A DNA stretch of 64,000 bases. Source: Conchocele bisecta (taxonomy: Eukaryota; Mollusca; Bivalvia; Lucinida; Thyasiridae). The position numbers and the translations under genes were made by a program. The stretch covers positions 72,283,188 through 72,347,187 of the forward strand of contig CM055278.1 of assembly GCA_029237695.1 (NCBI GenBank). Reading direction: 5' to 3'. Of this stretch, positions 52,536-64,000 are shown in pieces. How positions within the stretch are numbered: position 1 is the stretch's first letter; each line of letters begins with the position of its first letter. The notes beneath the pieces were generated by a model, which saw nothing but the letters and a program-made list of their open reading frames with translations, made no database searches and had not been told where the DNA came from.

Positions 52536-53590
52536 GCCCTGGAGGAGAATTGTCTTGTTGAATGTGTGGCCAGTGTAGCCTCCGAGCCGCCAGCACGATA
52601 CAATGCACATACCATACTGCTTGTTAGAAGCACGTTACGGAATGGCGATCTTCATCTACATGTAATAGTTATTATTCATATATTGATTTTTGAATAAATT
52701 AATTTCGTAGCGAGCGTTAGCGAGCGAGAAATTAGTTTATTAAAAATGAAATATGTGAACTATAACTTACGTATTGTTTGTCACGCCCCATCGCGTGATC
52801 ATGTTACGTTTGAACGGAGCGCCGGCCCTTACACGCTTTCAAATCACAATGCTATATGTAGTACGTGATTGAGGTTTTTACACCGAATCTATAATGCACA
52901 CGCGATTACTTGGTTCGCATCACAGAAAATATCTGTTTATAAATATACATTCTTACGTATTGCAACATTTAATGATTAATTATTTCAATATATATTGGAA
53001 GAAGCTTCGCAATACGCATTAAATTGAGACGAAATGCTGCGCTTTCATTGGTCGATAAACTAGGACAAACAATAAGTACATGTATACCCGTCCGGTGGTT
53101 CATTCTGTAAGTTCTATTTTTAGTACCACAGCCAAACTTGTACATTTCCAAAACAAGACGACGTTATGCTTTGACTTGATATACGGGCTTATTGCATGTG
53201 CGACCAGTGTAGCCCCAGATAATCATGTCGGAGCATTTGCACAGTATAAGGAGAATGAGATATGTGTACACGTATATACATGTATTACTGAATGAAAAGA
53301 TAAAGTATAGTCCTTTCGTTTGGTATACACGCAAGAATGCATTGATCTAAAGCGCATCCGGTCCCATGTGCCGTAAAACCATCACACAAACTGTATATGG
53401 GTGACATCATCGGTCACGTGGTACTCACTGTGTGTGGTATCACGTACTACCTGGAAATAAAAAATGTATTAATATAATTATTTTTATAATTATTCTGCTG
53501 AAGTGTTTATTTAAGACTTAATTTGCCTATGTATACATGTATCTCTGTGTTGATCTCATAAATCCATCAAAGAACCATAAATCAATGGTG
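52536..53590. other. Mostly featureless; one small palindrome and a possible exon edge
   Basis: 52690-52735 folds (AATTTCGTAGCGAGCG / CGAGCGAGAAATT). A splice-acceptor-like TTATTTCCAG|GTAGTACGTG occurs on the minus strand at 53451. A lone satellite fragment occurs near 53190. Confidence 0.45.
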
Positions 53591-53609
53591 TACTTCCATT
53601 TAAGGAAGA

Positions 53610-53735
53610 AAATCATGGGCTGTTACGTTTACTGGGGTGTTGAATACATTTGGTCTGTTTAAAGTTCGCGGAGTCCGAAGGACTCGTCGCAAACGTTAAA
53701 CAGACCAAATGTATTGTACACCCCATTAAAAGCAA
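53610..53735. repeat. Foldback element
   Basis: GAATACATTTGGTCTGTTTA pairs with TAAACAGACCAAATGTATTG across a GGAGTCCGAAGGACTCGTCG centre; outer CTGTTACGTTTACTGGGGTG. Confidence 0.8.
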
Positions 53736-54099
53736 CAGACCACGGTTGTCTTACATGTATATATAATACTGGGAAGTGAATCCACATGGAACGTAAAATA
53801 CTATATGTAGGGACATTAAGACACACATTTTGCATTCTATTTTGGTAACATTTATTTTATAACTAATTTATAATTTATACACACAAATAGGTGAGACAGG
53901 TAAATATAATTACTCTCTGTTCCAAGTTTTGCTGCCGACGAATTTTTGGTTATTAAACGTATTAAATATGAACATATTTAAATGTAAATACTTTTTATCA
54001 ATAACACAGAAGTCACCCTCCACATTTTTTGTATTTGATGATATTCCATCAAATATTGATTTTATTGCGAACAAACGATTTTCCTATGGGAATTTAATA

Positions 54100-54455
54100 T
54101 AGGAATGAATGGCCTTTTTGTGGAATTTATCGGGGTATGAACTTGGAAAAGTCGCGGGAATACTGGACGAAGGCCGGAAGGCCTCGTCCAGTATTCCCGC
54201 GACTTTTCCAAGTTTATATCCCCGATAAATTCCACAAAAAGAACATTCATTCCTTATAATTCCAGCATTTGAAATTAATTCATCAAGAAAATGTGTTTAT
54301 TTTCCGTTTTCTTAAGAATTATTTTAACTGCGCCTCACGGTTAAGGAAAGTAGTTCGGCGTGGGAGTTTACTGGGATATACATTATGGACAGAGACTTGC
54401 TACGGGCAAATCAAATGTTAGGGAATTGTGTAAATATTTTTGTGCTGGAATTATC
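54100..54455 (+). repeat. GGAATGAATGGCC hairpin element, copy 3
   Basis: Hairpin 54102-54256, then the tail ending TGTGCTGGAATTAT. Confidence 0.8.
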
Positions 54456-54899
54456 ATGGGGCAAACACTTTAAGGTGGATGAAGGTGTCCAGGAGGGTCA
54501 ACAAACGAAAACATTTGGAAATGGATTCAGAAACCTATTTAGATAGCTTGGAAATGATGTAAATAAGAAAAGAAGTTATATTTTGAAAATCGGTCCACAA
54601 ATGAAAAAATATTAAACGAATCTATTTTTAGCCCCCATGGGAAAATCTTTTTTTTTCGCAATAAAATCAACATTTGCTGAATTGTATCAAATACACTTTT
54701 TTTCGGGAGGGTGACTTTTTTGTTATTGATACAAAAGTACTTAATATTAGTACATGCGTCATAATTATAGTGTTTTCCATATTCCATTTGCGATATGTTT
54801 GTGATATAAGCAGCAGCTAAAGAAGTAAAATATACAAGCATTGCTAAACTAGTACACTATTTCACTTTAGAAACACTAAAATCTATATATTACATAGTA

Positions 54900-55110
54900 C
54901 ATAAACGCCTGCGTTAATCTTGCCAAGACGATCAAAGTTTCTGAACGTCTACATCTATTTGCAATGCCAACGTGCAATCAAGCAGTTTGATTGTCTGAGC
55001 CTGAGCTGTGATACAGCTCAGGCTCATCCAATCTGCTTACTTTCAAATACAATATTCAAGTATTTTGAAATAAAGATCTTGACAATTATTAGCAAGATTA
55101 ACGCAGGCGG
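54900..55110 (+). repeat. GCCTGCGTTAATC-family MITE copy
   Basis: Both ends present (CGCCTGCGTTAATCTTGCC ... AAGATTAACGCAGGCGG). Confidence 0.8.
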
Positions 55111-55781
55111 TAATGTATGCCAATTTCAATGCCGTTACCTAACCAGGCAAGATTAGGAAACGTGTAGGAATTCCGAGTCTCGCCTAGGAATTTCCGAGCC
55201 AAGCCTGATAAACTTGATACCAAAATACACTAGCACGGTATTCTATCTATCAGGTAACGCTTTACCCTACAAAATTAGCAGTTTTCGTGGTTTTCGTTGA
55301 AAAGAACGCGGACTTGTTATGTTGACGTAATTCTGTAGCGTCATGTGACGCCGATCGACCGATGAAACGTCAGTTTTCAATTCGGTGTAACCCGGATATT
55401 TGTATCAGATCAATGCCTTATACGGCATTATGTTATAGTCAGTACGTATTCGGACAATACAAAGCTCGTTACCTGATAAATAGGAACACGAATGTAGAAA
55501 CGGATCTAAAACGTACATTCCCGGCCATATTTAACACTATTTCGAAATACACGTACTTATCAGCACGGAGATGACAAAGGAAGCCTACTTGAATTCACCC
55601 ATAAAACCTATTAAACGTTTACTTACCTATTATCAATATCCTATCATTACACAGGGATGAGTGAAGCATTGTTTTAAGAGCACGGCAATAAATTTCAACA
55701 AGTTCAGTAAGTTCAAGGAATGCAGCCTTCATGAGACGAAAGTTTCTTTTATGGCGTTTGTCGCCAGCGTAGCGCCAGATC

Positions 55782-56026
55782 TGGGGCCCGTTTCACTAAG
55801 CTTCGTACGACTAAAGTGTTCGTAACTTCAAATTTAAGATCGTCTGTAAATTTCAATTTATGCATTTACATTTATTGAGCATAGGCTGTATATGCAGCCT
55901 ATGCTCAATAAATGTAAATCCAATAATTATTTACAAGAAAACATTGTTAATGTGAAATTTACAGACTATCATAATTTTGCACTTACGAACATTTTAGTCG
56001 TACGAAGATTAGTGAAACGGCTCCCG
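55782..56026 (+). repeat. CGTACGACTAAAATG-family MITE copy
   Basis: Full-length. Confidence 0.85.
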
Positions 56027-56392
56027 GAGTACACAATTCCACTGCCGTATATTAATATTTTTAGCTGCTTTTTGGTTAGCGTCTGCGTATTTGTTCAGTG
56101 TTTATACGTAACGTTGTTTGTTTCATGCACGATTTTCTCACGTTTATTTCAGTGCGCATGCGCATGGTCGATAGCGGAAAGGTTTCGGAAAACGGAATTT
56201 TCATTGAATAAGAATACGGAAAACGGTTTCGATGTTAGCAAACAGTAAAAACTGGGATTGAATTGGCTAATATGAGTAAAGGACACGCGGTTTGACTACG
56301 ATTGACACATATTTGTAAAATGTTCATTTCTGGTTTCCACGAAGAACACAAACGCATACGCTACTGTATGTTGTACGTTGAAAGACCAGTGG

Positions 56393-56990
56393 GCTGTTTT
56401 ACTAAACTTCGTACGACTAAAATGTTCGTCAGCGCAAAATTCTGTAAATTTCGCATTAACAATGTTTTCTTGTAAACAATGATCGGATTTACATGTATTG
56501 AGCATATGCTGCACATGCAGCCTTTGCAGCCTATGCTCAATAAATGTAAATACATCAATTAAAATTGCTAGACGATCCTAAATTTGCACTTACGAACATA
56601 TAATTCCAGCACAAAAATATTTGCACAATTCCCTAACATTTGATTGGTCCGTAGCAAGTCTCTGTCCAAAATTTATATCCCAGTAAACTCCAATGCCGAA
56701 CTACTTTCCGTAACCTTGAGGCGCAGTTAAAATAATTCTTAAGAAAACGAAAAATAAATCCATTTTCTTGATGAATTTATTTCAAATGCTGGAATTATAA
56801 GGAATGAATGGCCTTTTTGTTGAATTTATCGGGGATATAAACTTGGAAAAGTCGCGGGAATACTGGACGAGGCCTTCCGGCCTTCGTCCAGTATTCCCGC
56901 GACTTTTCCAAGTTTATACCCCGATAAATTCCACAAAAAGGCCATTCATTCCTATATTAGTCGTACGAATTTTGGTGAAATGGCCACCAG
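56393..56990 (+). repeat. CGTACGACTAAAATG MITE split by a GGAATGAATGGCC element
   Basis: The MITE breaks off after CTTACGAACATA (56600) and resumes TTAGTCGTACGAA (56958). The 56601-56957 hairpin element (copy 4) fills the gap. Confidence 0.85.
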
Positions 56991-57454
56991 TATGTTACTG
57001 CCCTTACCCACAGGAATGTGCTATTTGACCAGGAGCCATACTGATCACAAGTACTATCTATCTATCGATACTGTACTCGCTCCGTTCGGAGCATTATGAC
57101 AGGTGAATGAATGGTGGCAAATTGCTTTGATCAAGTACAAATATAAAATAATTACAACAGATATATGATCCAAAGAAAAAGACCAAAGATAGACTTTGCC
57201 ACTTAAAACTATTTACAAGAAGTAGGTGTCTGCTAAATGAGCACAATTAGCAGACTGTGTTAATTTAAATGTTGGATTTAAACCCAGATACTGTTTCTGA
57301 TGAAACAGCATCGAGAGGTAGACAGTTCCAAAGTGGTATGATTCTCGGAAAAAAGGAGAATTTAAATGTATCCGAGTAAGTACATGTACCATAAGCCCTA
57401 TTTCGCCAGCCACAGGCACATGTTAGTCACCACTACCCGCCTGAATTCTGATAC

Positions 57455-57870
57455 GCCACCGCCTGTATTAATTCTGAACATTCATTGGCAATCTCAACTC
57501 CCGATCAAGCAGTCTGATTTGCTGAGCCCGAGCTGTAGCACAGCTCGGGCTCAGTAAATGAAGCTGCTTGCTTTCAAGCACGATATTCAAGTATTTTTAA
57601 ATAAAAATAAATTCAAATATTGGCAATATTAGCGCAGGCGGTCGTGTAAGTGCCTACAACGGTAGCCTCTATTCCGCAGCTGCTGCCAGTTTCACTAAAC
57701 TTCGTACGATAAAAATGTTTGTACGAATATTTCTCATAATTTACAATACACGCTCATAGAGATGACTGAGTCGACCGTAATATACAAACCTGTACAGTTC
57801 ATTCTATTTCTAATTTCATTTTTGCACTTGCGAATTTCTTAATCGTACGAAGTTTAGTGAAACTGGCCCC
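57455..57870 (+). repeat. GCCTGCGTTAATC copy followed by a diverged CGTACGACTAAAATG copy
   Basis: 57455-57650 has centre GAGCCCGAGCTGTAGCACAG. 57686-57870 keeps only the ends of the second family. Confidence 0.7.
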
Positions 57871-58165
57871 TGATGTACAGCGAATATTTTATGAAGGTTT
57901 GACAACGATATGCATAGAAACTATTATCCTTTGTTTTTCTCGTCGTAAAAATATCCGGCGTTCAACTACTTAAACGCCTGTCGTTTCTTTCAACGCATCG
58001 CTTTGACGTTAATTTCGTTGTTTTTAATTTATTACATGACGTTTTCGTTGGCTTACATCAACGATAACATCGTTTTATAATTATAAATGTAAACACGAAA
58101 ACGATACCAAAACAATACATGGAAACGATAGACAATTCTTCGTTTGTGGAACCAGGAAGAAATCT

Positions 58166-58406
58166 GGGGGCCGTTTCACTAAACATCATACGACTAAAAT
58201 GTTCGTAAGTGCAAAAGGGTTGTCTGATAATTTCAATTGATGGATTTACATTTATTGAGCATAGGCTGCATATATGCAGCCTGTGCTCAATAAATGTAAA
58301 TCCAATAAATGTTTACAAGAACACAGTGTTACTTTGCAATTTACAGACTATCATAATTGTTAACTTACGGACATTTTAGTCGTATGAAGTTTAGTGAATT
58401 GGGCCC
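58166..58406 (+). repeat. CGTACGACTAAAATG-family MITE copy
   Basis: Centre GCATAGGCTGCATATATGCAG; ends GGGGCCGTTTCACTAAAC / AGTGAATTGGGCCCC. Confidence 0.85.
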
Positions 58407-58694
58407 CGGACTGTAGCCGCGTTATTTGCGACAATCTTCCGTGCTATGATAACGTCGGTTTTTACATAGCCGGTTATTATGTAGTTAAGGAAGCCATATA
58501 ATGGACCGCGATAAAACGTCTAGAAGGTCATATAATTCGGATGGAATGTCAAGGACAACGGCATTCTGTACTTAAGGATTTATGACAGGCCGTGCTTGAA
58601 CCATGTTTAGTGTCCAAAAACTAATTCGTAAGAAAAATATACGGTATGTTATAATATAACGTATTACTGTATAAACTGGGAAACTGCAGTGTGT

Positions 58695-59196
58695 TAAAGG
58701 TGCATGCCCACTTAGTAGGCACAAAATGTTCTTTATATCAGAGACATCATCTGAGACATTTTCTGGCAAAATAAACATTAATTCACCATTTCCCACGTAT
58801 TGATTGACATCATTACACATTTTATATCAGACGTAAATTTCCACACTGATTTCAGGGGCGATAACCGTGTTTCCTTAAAATGTTAACGGGCATTACTATT
58901 TATTATCTGTATTAAATTTTTGATGTGCAATGATCATACTTTATATTCTGTGCGAAAATATTATTTGTTCAGGTGACGCATTTAATTAGTATAAATAATT
59001 AAAAAATATCATGCCTCATTTGCATATGAAAATAGTCTGATATCACCGCGAGTCACTATCAGTAAAATAAATATTACTAAATTATTATATCTGTATAGCG
59101 GGCACTTTTAGAACTAGTTGAATAGTGACACACTTATACACATATTTAATTCCTATAACAGTTTGTGACTACTGAGTGGGAATGTACCTTTAACGC
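58695..59196 (+). mobile_element. TTAA-targeting MITE copy
   Basis: From TTAAAGGTGCATGCCCACTT to GGAATGTACCTTTAA. Confidence 0.85.
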
Positions 59197-59727
59197 AGTG
59201 TATTACAATCATAATGCATGTACATGTACACTAGTGTAGTTAAAAATGCTAAGCAGACCATTGCAGAAAACCAGGTGACAAGTATAGCTTCAATTAATGC
59301 GTCTATGCTTATGCAAAAATGTATGTGACTGGCGTATTATTAGAAGAACCCGGCATAGTGCGTAGAGCGCGGTTGTCCGCATGTACGATCGATAGTCCAC
59401 TCGCTACTATACAGCTCGAGGATTATCCTGCGCTAATCTTGCCAATAATTGTGTTTGTCATCAAATCAAGCATCTTGATTGGCTGAGCCTGAGCTATGCT
59501 ACAGCTCAGGCTCAAACAATCAAATTGCGCTTTTGCGAATTGTCATTTCCAATACATGTTCAGAAGCGTTGATAATCTAGGTAAGAATAACGTAGGCGGT
59601 TGTGCACCTACGGTTTGGCCTAACAGGGAACGTAACACAGCGAATACTCCCCTATACATTGTAGTCCGTGCTACGAACGATAGGGGATTATTTTGTATAG
59701 TACACAACCGTCTGCGTTAGTCGTGCC

Positions 59728-60026
59728 CAGTAGCCTATTTCACCAACATTGCAAAGTATACTTTTCAAGCAAAGTATATTTTGAGGGAGAAATTTTCAAT
59801 TTTAGGATATTTTTATTATACTAAATTTATTACATTATCACAGCCAATTTGGCTGTGATAATTTAATATATTCAGTATAATAATTATGCATACTTTTATT
59901 CATCAAATATATGCAGTTGTTAGTTCTATATGAAATCATGTATTTCAGGAAAAATAAATTATTACTCCCTCAAATTATACTTTGCTAGAAATGTATACTT
60001 TGCAATGTTGGTGAAATAGGCTACTG
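59728..60026 (+). repeat. Intact copy of the Polinton-target MITE
   Basis: TIR CAGTAGCCTATTTCACCAAC at both ends and a central palindrome around CAGCCAATTTGGCTG. It is itself inserted in a copy of the GCCTGCGTTAATC family. Confidence 0.85.
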
Positions 60027-60364
60027 ATCTCAATGTTATCAACTCGTAATCAAGCAGTTTGATTGGCTGATCCTGAGCTGGAGAAGGAATTTACATATGT
60101 TGGCAAGATTAGCGTAGTGTGGTGTATATCAGCGTATAGTTATGTTATCGTTACAACATACATGTGTATTCCGAACACGTGTCTGCCGTATATCTGTGGG
60201 TCAGTGTAATCAAGGATACAATCTTTATTCTTATTTATGAAATTCCCCAGCGAAAGTCTGTGGTACATGTATATAGTGGATCTCAAACGAGTTACCATTT
60301 GCTATGGGATTTATGAAACGAGTCACGCACACGTTATGCACCGAGCCTCTGAGTAGCTGACTAT

Positions 60365-60964
60365 AGTCTGTTTCGCGAAAGCTGCCCGAATTTTGCGGCC
60401 ATATAAACAATTCAAAAACAATATTTTTTTCGATTTTTTTCGACAATTTAAGAATGAGCCTTCTTTTTATTTCGTGAAATTTTGTTAAATATTGATTTTA
60501 TTGCGAAAACACAATTTCCCCATGTTAGATCCCCATATACATCTTCACATAGTGAAGATGTCTATGGGGATTTAACATGGGGACATTTTTTAGAATTTCA
60601 GAAATACTGGACCTATTTTTAAAATTTAACTTTTGTTTTCTCTCAGAAATACTGGACCTATTTTTAAAATTTATCTTTTGTTTTCTTAGTTAGATTATTT
60701 CCAAGCTATCTAGCTAGGTTTCGGAGTCAATTTCCAAATTGTATCGTTTTTTGACTCCTCCACACAACTCCTCTACCTCTTTTTCAGCCCCCCATGTTAA
60801 ATTCCCATAGAAAAATATATTTTTATTATGATCAATTTTCAAGAAATAAAAAGAAGGCTCATTCTTAAATTTTCCTTTGATTTAATATTATCGAAAAAAA
60901 TATTGTTTTTGAATTGTTTATATGGCCGTAAAATTTGGGCAGCTTTCGTGAAACAGACTATAGT
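60365..60964 (+). repeat. CCCCATGTTAAATCCCC foldback element, copy 3
   Basis: Ends AGTCTGTTTCGCGAAAGCTG and complement. An internal ~50-bp tandem duplication (CAGAAATACTGGACCTATTT twice near 60600-60660). Confidence 0.8.
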
Positions 60965-61129
60965 TTCATAAAGCTCATATCAAATGGAAACTCGATTGTA
61001 AGTTTGTTCATCAAAAGACTTCATCCTCCAAAAAGCAGAACATTAGAAGTACGTGTATTCAATACGTTTCAGTGAGCCATTGACCATATTAGCATCTACA
61101 TGTACTTGAAAATTCCCACATAGGAAATA

Positions 61130-61500
61130 TACGGAGCCTCACAGGGGACATAAACAATTTTTTTTTAGTAAGTCATTCTCACGAAATAACAATTCGTTCC
61201 CTCAATTTAACACGAATAAATTTCCCTCAATTTAAGAACGAATTGTTAATTCGTGGGAACGAATTGTTATATCGTGGGAACGAATTGTTAATTCGAGGGA
61301 ACAAATTATTGGTATGAACATATTTATTTACTGCATTCACATACAAACATGTACATAAATTGTTAATTGAGGGAACGAATTCTCATTTCGTGGGAAAGAA
61401 TTGTTAATTCAAGAATACGATTGTTAAATTGAGGGAACGAATTGTTATTTCATGGGGACGAATTAATAAAAAAAATACATGTCCGCTGATGGGCTCCATA
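61130..61500. repeat. TTCGTTCCCACGAATTAAC foldback, copy 2
   Basis: Ends GAGCCTCACAGGGGACAT / ATGTCCGCTGATGGGCTCC. Short ~20-bp units inside. Confidence 0.8.
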
Positions 61501-62475
61501 GAGATCAGTGTGAATACTATTATAAAATATGCAGCCTATGCCCAATAAATGTAAATCCATCAATTGACATTTACAGACGATCTTAAATTTGAACTTACGA
61601 ACATTTTAGTCGTAAGAAGTTTAGTGAAACGGGCCCCAGGAAACGGGATTGGCGAGGCTCTGCGCGTCAGATATTTTTCCCATTCACGGCACTAACCTAC
61701 TATTCTATTTATCCCGTCAACAACTATAAATGCAAAAAAAGATAACAAGCCACCGCACGTATTCATACGCAGTGATTAGGTCGTATAGACAGGATATCAA
61801 ATATGTTTCACGGCACCGTGTTTCACGGCACATACGCACTGTGTTGACTGGATAATAAACTTTACTGAGTCGCTGAAGCGTCCAATGACGTTTAAAACAT
61901 GATGTCATCAACGTCAAATCATCATTGCTTTGTCGCGCCACAAAGAACGTCATTTGAAAGCGTCTCCATTTTATTCATTTGATATATCTTTGGAGTATTG
62001 TACGAATAAGTATGGATGATGCGGACAGGCAATCACATTATACGTTAGTGTGATTCTACAGTCAACATGGCGTCATATTGCCCGTCTGAATCATCTGAGT
62101 CGCAGAGGATGGGGAATATAGCTTCAGACGCGCAATATGACACACCATATTGACTTTGTAGAATCGCAATAACGTATTTTTTCATACCGCAGATTCGTTT
62201 TATGTCCCTAGAAGCTAGTTGTTGTATTGGTACATGTTTAATGTCTAATAAATATGGAGCCAAATGGCATGGAGCAATGACGTTAACAATATTAAATGAC
62301 GTCATCCCAACATAAACGAGTAGAAATTCGTTAATAACTTATTCCCCAATAGATGTTCAGGAACGGTGACATCTTGGCAGGATTAACGCAGGCGGTGGTG
62401 TACACGTCAATGCTACAGCTCAGGCACACCCAATCAAACTGATTGATTGCGAGTTGATGTTGCCAATAGATGTTC

Positions 62476-62784
62476 AGTAGCCGATTTCATCAACATTGCA
62501 AAGTATACTTTACTAGCAAAGTATACTTTGAGGGAGTAATCATTTATTTTTCCTGAAATGCATTATTTCATATAGAACTAACAAATGCATATATTTCATG
62601 ATTAAAAGTATGCAGGATTATTATACTGAATTTATTACATTATCACAGCCAAATTGGCTGTGATAATGTAATAAATTCAGTATAATAACAATTAATAAAT
62701 TTATCATCAAATTGAAAATTTCTCCGTCAAAGTATACTTTGCTACTAAAGTATACTTTGCAATGTTGATGAAATAGGCTACTGA
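62476..62784 (+). repeat. Second intact copy of the Polinton-target MITE
   Basis: Same ends and palindrome. Reads AGCAAAGTATACTTTGAGGG across the position where the Polinton sits in the 5.9-kb copy. Also nested in a GCCTGCGTTAATC-family copy. Confidence 0.85.
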
Positions 62785-63013
62785 AACATTGACATCTTGG
62801 CAATTTTAACGCAGGCGCTGCTGTATCATATTTATCAGGTGACATTTTGAGCCAGAGGACAAATATAACAGGGTTTTAACAAAAAAGGCGGACTTGTTTA
62901 TGTTACGTCATTTCAATGAAGTCTTTCGGTAATGTCAATCATGTGACGCCATTCGACCAATGAAAAATCGGAGTCAATGCATGATACAACACTTTGTTAT
63001 CAGTCAGTACGTA

Positions 63014-63228
63014 CAGTGAAGCCTCTCTAAACCGACACAAGGAAAATATATTTAATCTCATTTTTAGAGGTTTCTTGATAACGCATCTCAGAAATAATGC
63101 ATGCTCATGATTGCAAAAGACATAATATCCCAGAATGGTCATATGCCTGATTTACAGTCGAACATCTCTAAACTGGACACCCTGTGGACCTCTCATGGTG
63201 TCCGGCTTAGAGAGGTTTCACTGTATTA
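63014..63228. repeat. Short TIR element (CAGTGAAGCCTCTCTAAACC)
   Basis: Ends ACAGTGAAGCCTCTCTAAAC and its near-complement GGCTTAGAGAGGTTTCACTG; an internal repeat of the end occurs at 63160. Confidence 0.75.
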
Positions 63229-63545
63229 GGCCAATGCACCGCTCGTTACCTGATACATTGTATTATGAGGTGGTGTCACATACAGCGTGGACCCAGGTGT
63301 ATATACATCAAAATGTAATAAGTATATTAATTAGTATCGACTAATTGCTTCGGAGTGCTACCATCGTCAGCAAATTCACGCCGTAGTCGGGAAATATAAT
63401 TCGAGAACATGATAATAAAATTGTCACATAACACGCGATGTCATTTTGCAACATCTCTATCTAGGCCAGTGGAGCGGGAAGTCATACTGTCAACGGTAAT
63501 GCAATTTAACTACTCTATGCAACCCGTTAAAGGCACTGGGTCTCA

Positions 63546-63789
63546 GGGGCCCGTTTCACTAAACTTCTTACGACTAAAATGTTCGTAAGTGCAAAATTAT
63601 GATAGTCTGTAAATTTCACATTAACATTGCTTTCTTGTAAATAATTATTGGATTTACATTTATTGAGCATAGGCTGCATATGCAGCCTATGCTCAATAAA
63701 TGTAAATCCATAAATTGAAATTTATAGACGATCTTAAATTTGCACTTACGAACATTTTAGTCGTAAGAAGTTTAGTGAAACGGGCCCCA
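63546..63789 (+). repeat. CGTACGACTAAAATG-family MITE copy
   Basis: Best-preserved copy: GGGCCCGTTTCACTAAACTT ... AGTTTAGTGAAACGGGCCCC. Confidence 0.88.
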
Positions 63790-63895
63790 GATGAATGTAT
63801 TCAATAAGTTGTGTTTTTGAAAATGTGTCTTGTATTTATGAAGCATACAGAACAGATTGGGTTTGGTAAAGATGTTTATTGCATAGGCTTTCACA

Positions 63896-63985
63896 GTTTA
63901 GTTACACAGTGTATTAAAAATGCACACATATACATGTATTATATGTACATGTGTGCATTTTTAATCCACTGTGTAATAAATATGC
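63896..63985. repeat. Palindrome at the window end
   Basis: ACACAGTGTATTAAAAATGC pairs with GCATTTTTAATCCACTGTGT across a TACATGTA-rich centre. Confidence 0.8.
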
Positions 63986-64000
63986 AAATGAATCCGCTAC

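Overview
The window is animal nuclear DNA that is AT-rich and dense in small transposons. It most resembles a lophotrochozoan, probably a bivalve. The clues are the foldback MITE-like families, the ~100-bp tandem units around 'GATCAGCCTGCGCAT', and one exon of a receptor-type ligand-binding protein. The species call is an inference.

The centrepiece is a Polinton/Maverick element (a virus-like DNA transposon, 5967-27185, about 21.2 kb). It has terminal inverted repeats (TIRs), AG...CT ends, a 104-bp hairpin 17 bp inside each terminus, and a near-perfect 6-bp target duplication (AGAATA / AGTATA). It landed inside a MITE. Two uninterrupted relatives of that MITE, at 59728 and 62476, show the empty site. 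The left and middle part is mostly minus-strand: cysteine protease, double-jelly-roll major capsid protein, basic core protein, penton/minor capsid protein, membrane protein, retroviral-type integrase with chromodomain, several small Polinton proteins, and an FtsK/HerA-like packaging ATPase. The right part is plus-strand: protein-primed DNA polymerase B in pieces, an F-box-like protein and small zinc-binding proteins. Many genes carry frameshifts, often at homopolymers, so this copy is decaying or its assembly has indel errors.

The most unusual observation is in the accessory genes. Five of them (14.3, 15.8, 16.4, 24.5 and 26.5 kb) are each followed, 13-81 nt after the stop, by a 16-nt hairpin of the replication-dependent histone mRNA type (GGCCCTTTTCAGGGCC and compensated variants). 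Several also have a histone-downstream-element-like purine motif. Four of the five share one promoter module (inverted CCAAT, a CAAAAGTAGGTCAATCC core, TATAAAAG). The fifth is divergent from one of those four. The protease gene, the last plus-strand gene and the 16.8-kb gene instead end in a shared AATAAA module. The element therefore seems to use two 3'-end systems, one borrowed from S-phase histone genes. Two other genes share a second, 95-bp promoter module.

The polymerase N-terminus (17660-18073) is cut off from the rest (20641-24039) by about 2.6 kb of non-coding DNA bracketed by perfect 12-bp inverted repeats.

The flanks (1-5966, 27186-64000) contain no complete host gene. They hold many copies of about ten foldback/MITE families, often nested. 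There is a 2.4-kb segmental duplication, an array of A-tailed retroposon-like units (33.0-37.6 kb), a 28-bp minisatellite (38.0-38.4 kb) and ~107-bp satellites. A probable first coding exon of an ANF-receptor-type protein lies at 46558-47152 on the minus strand.
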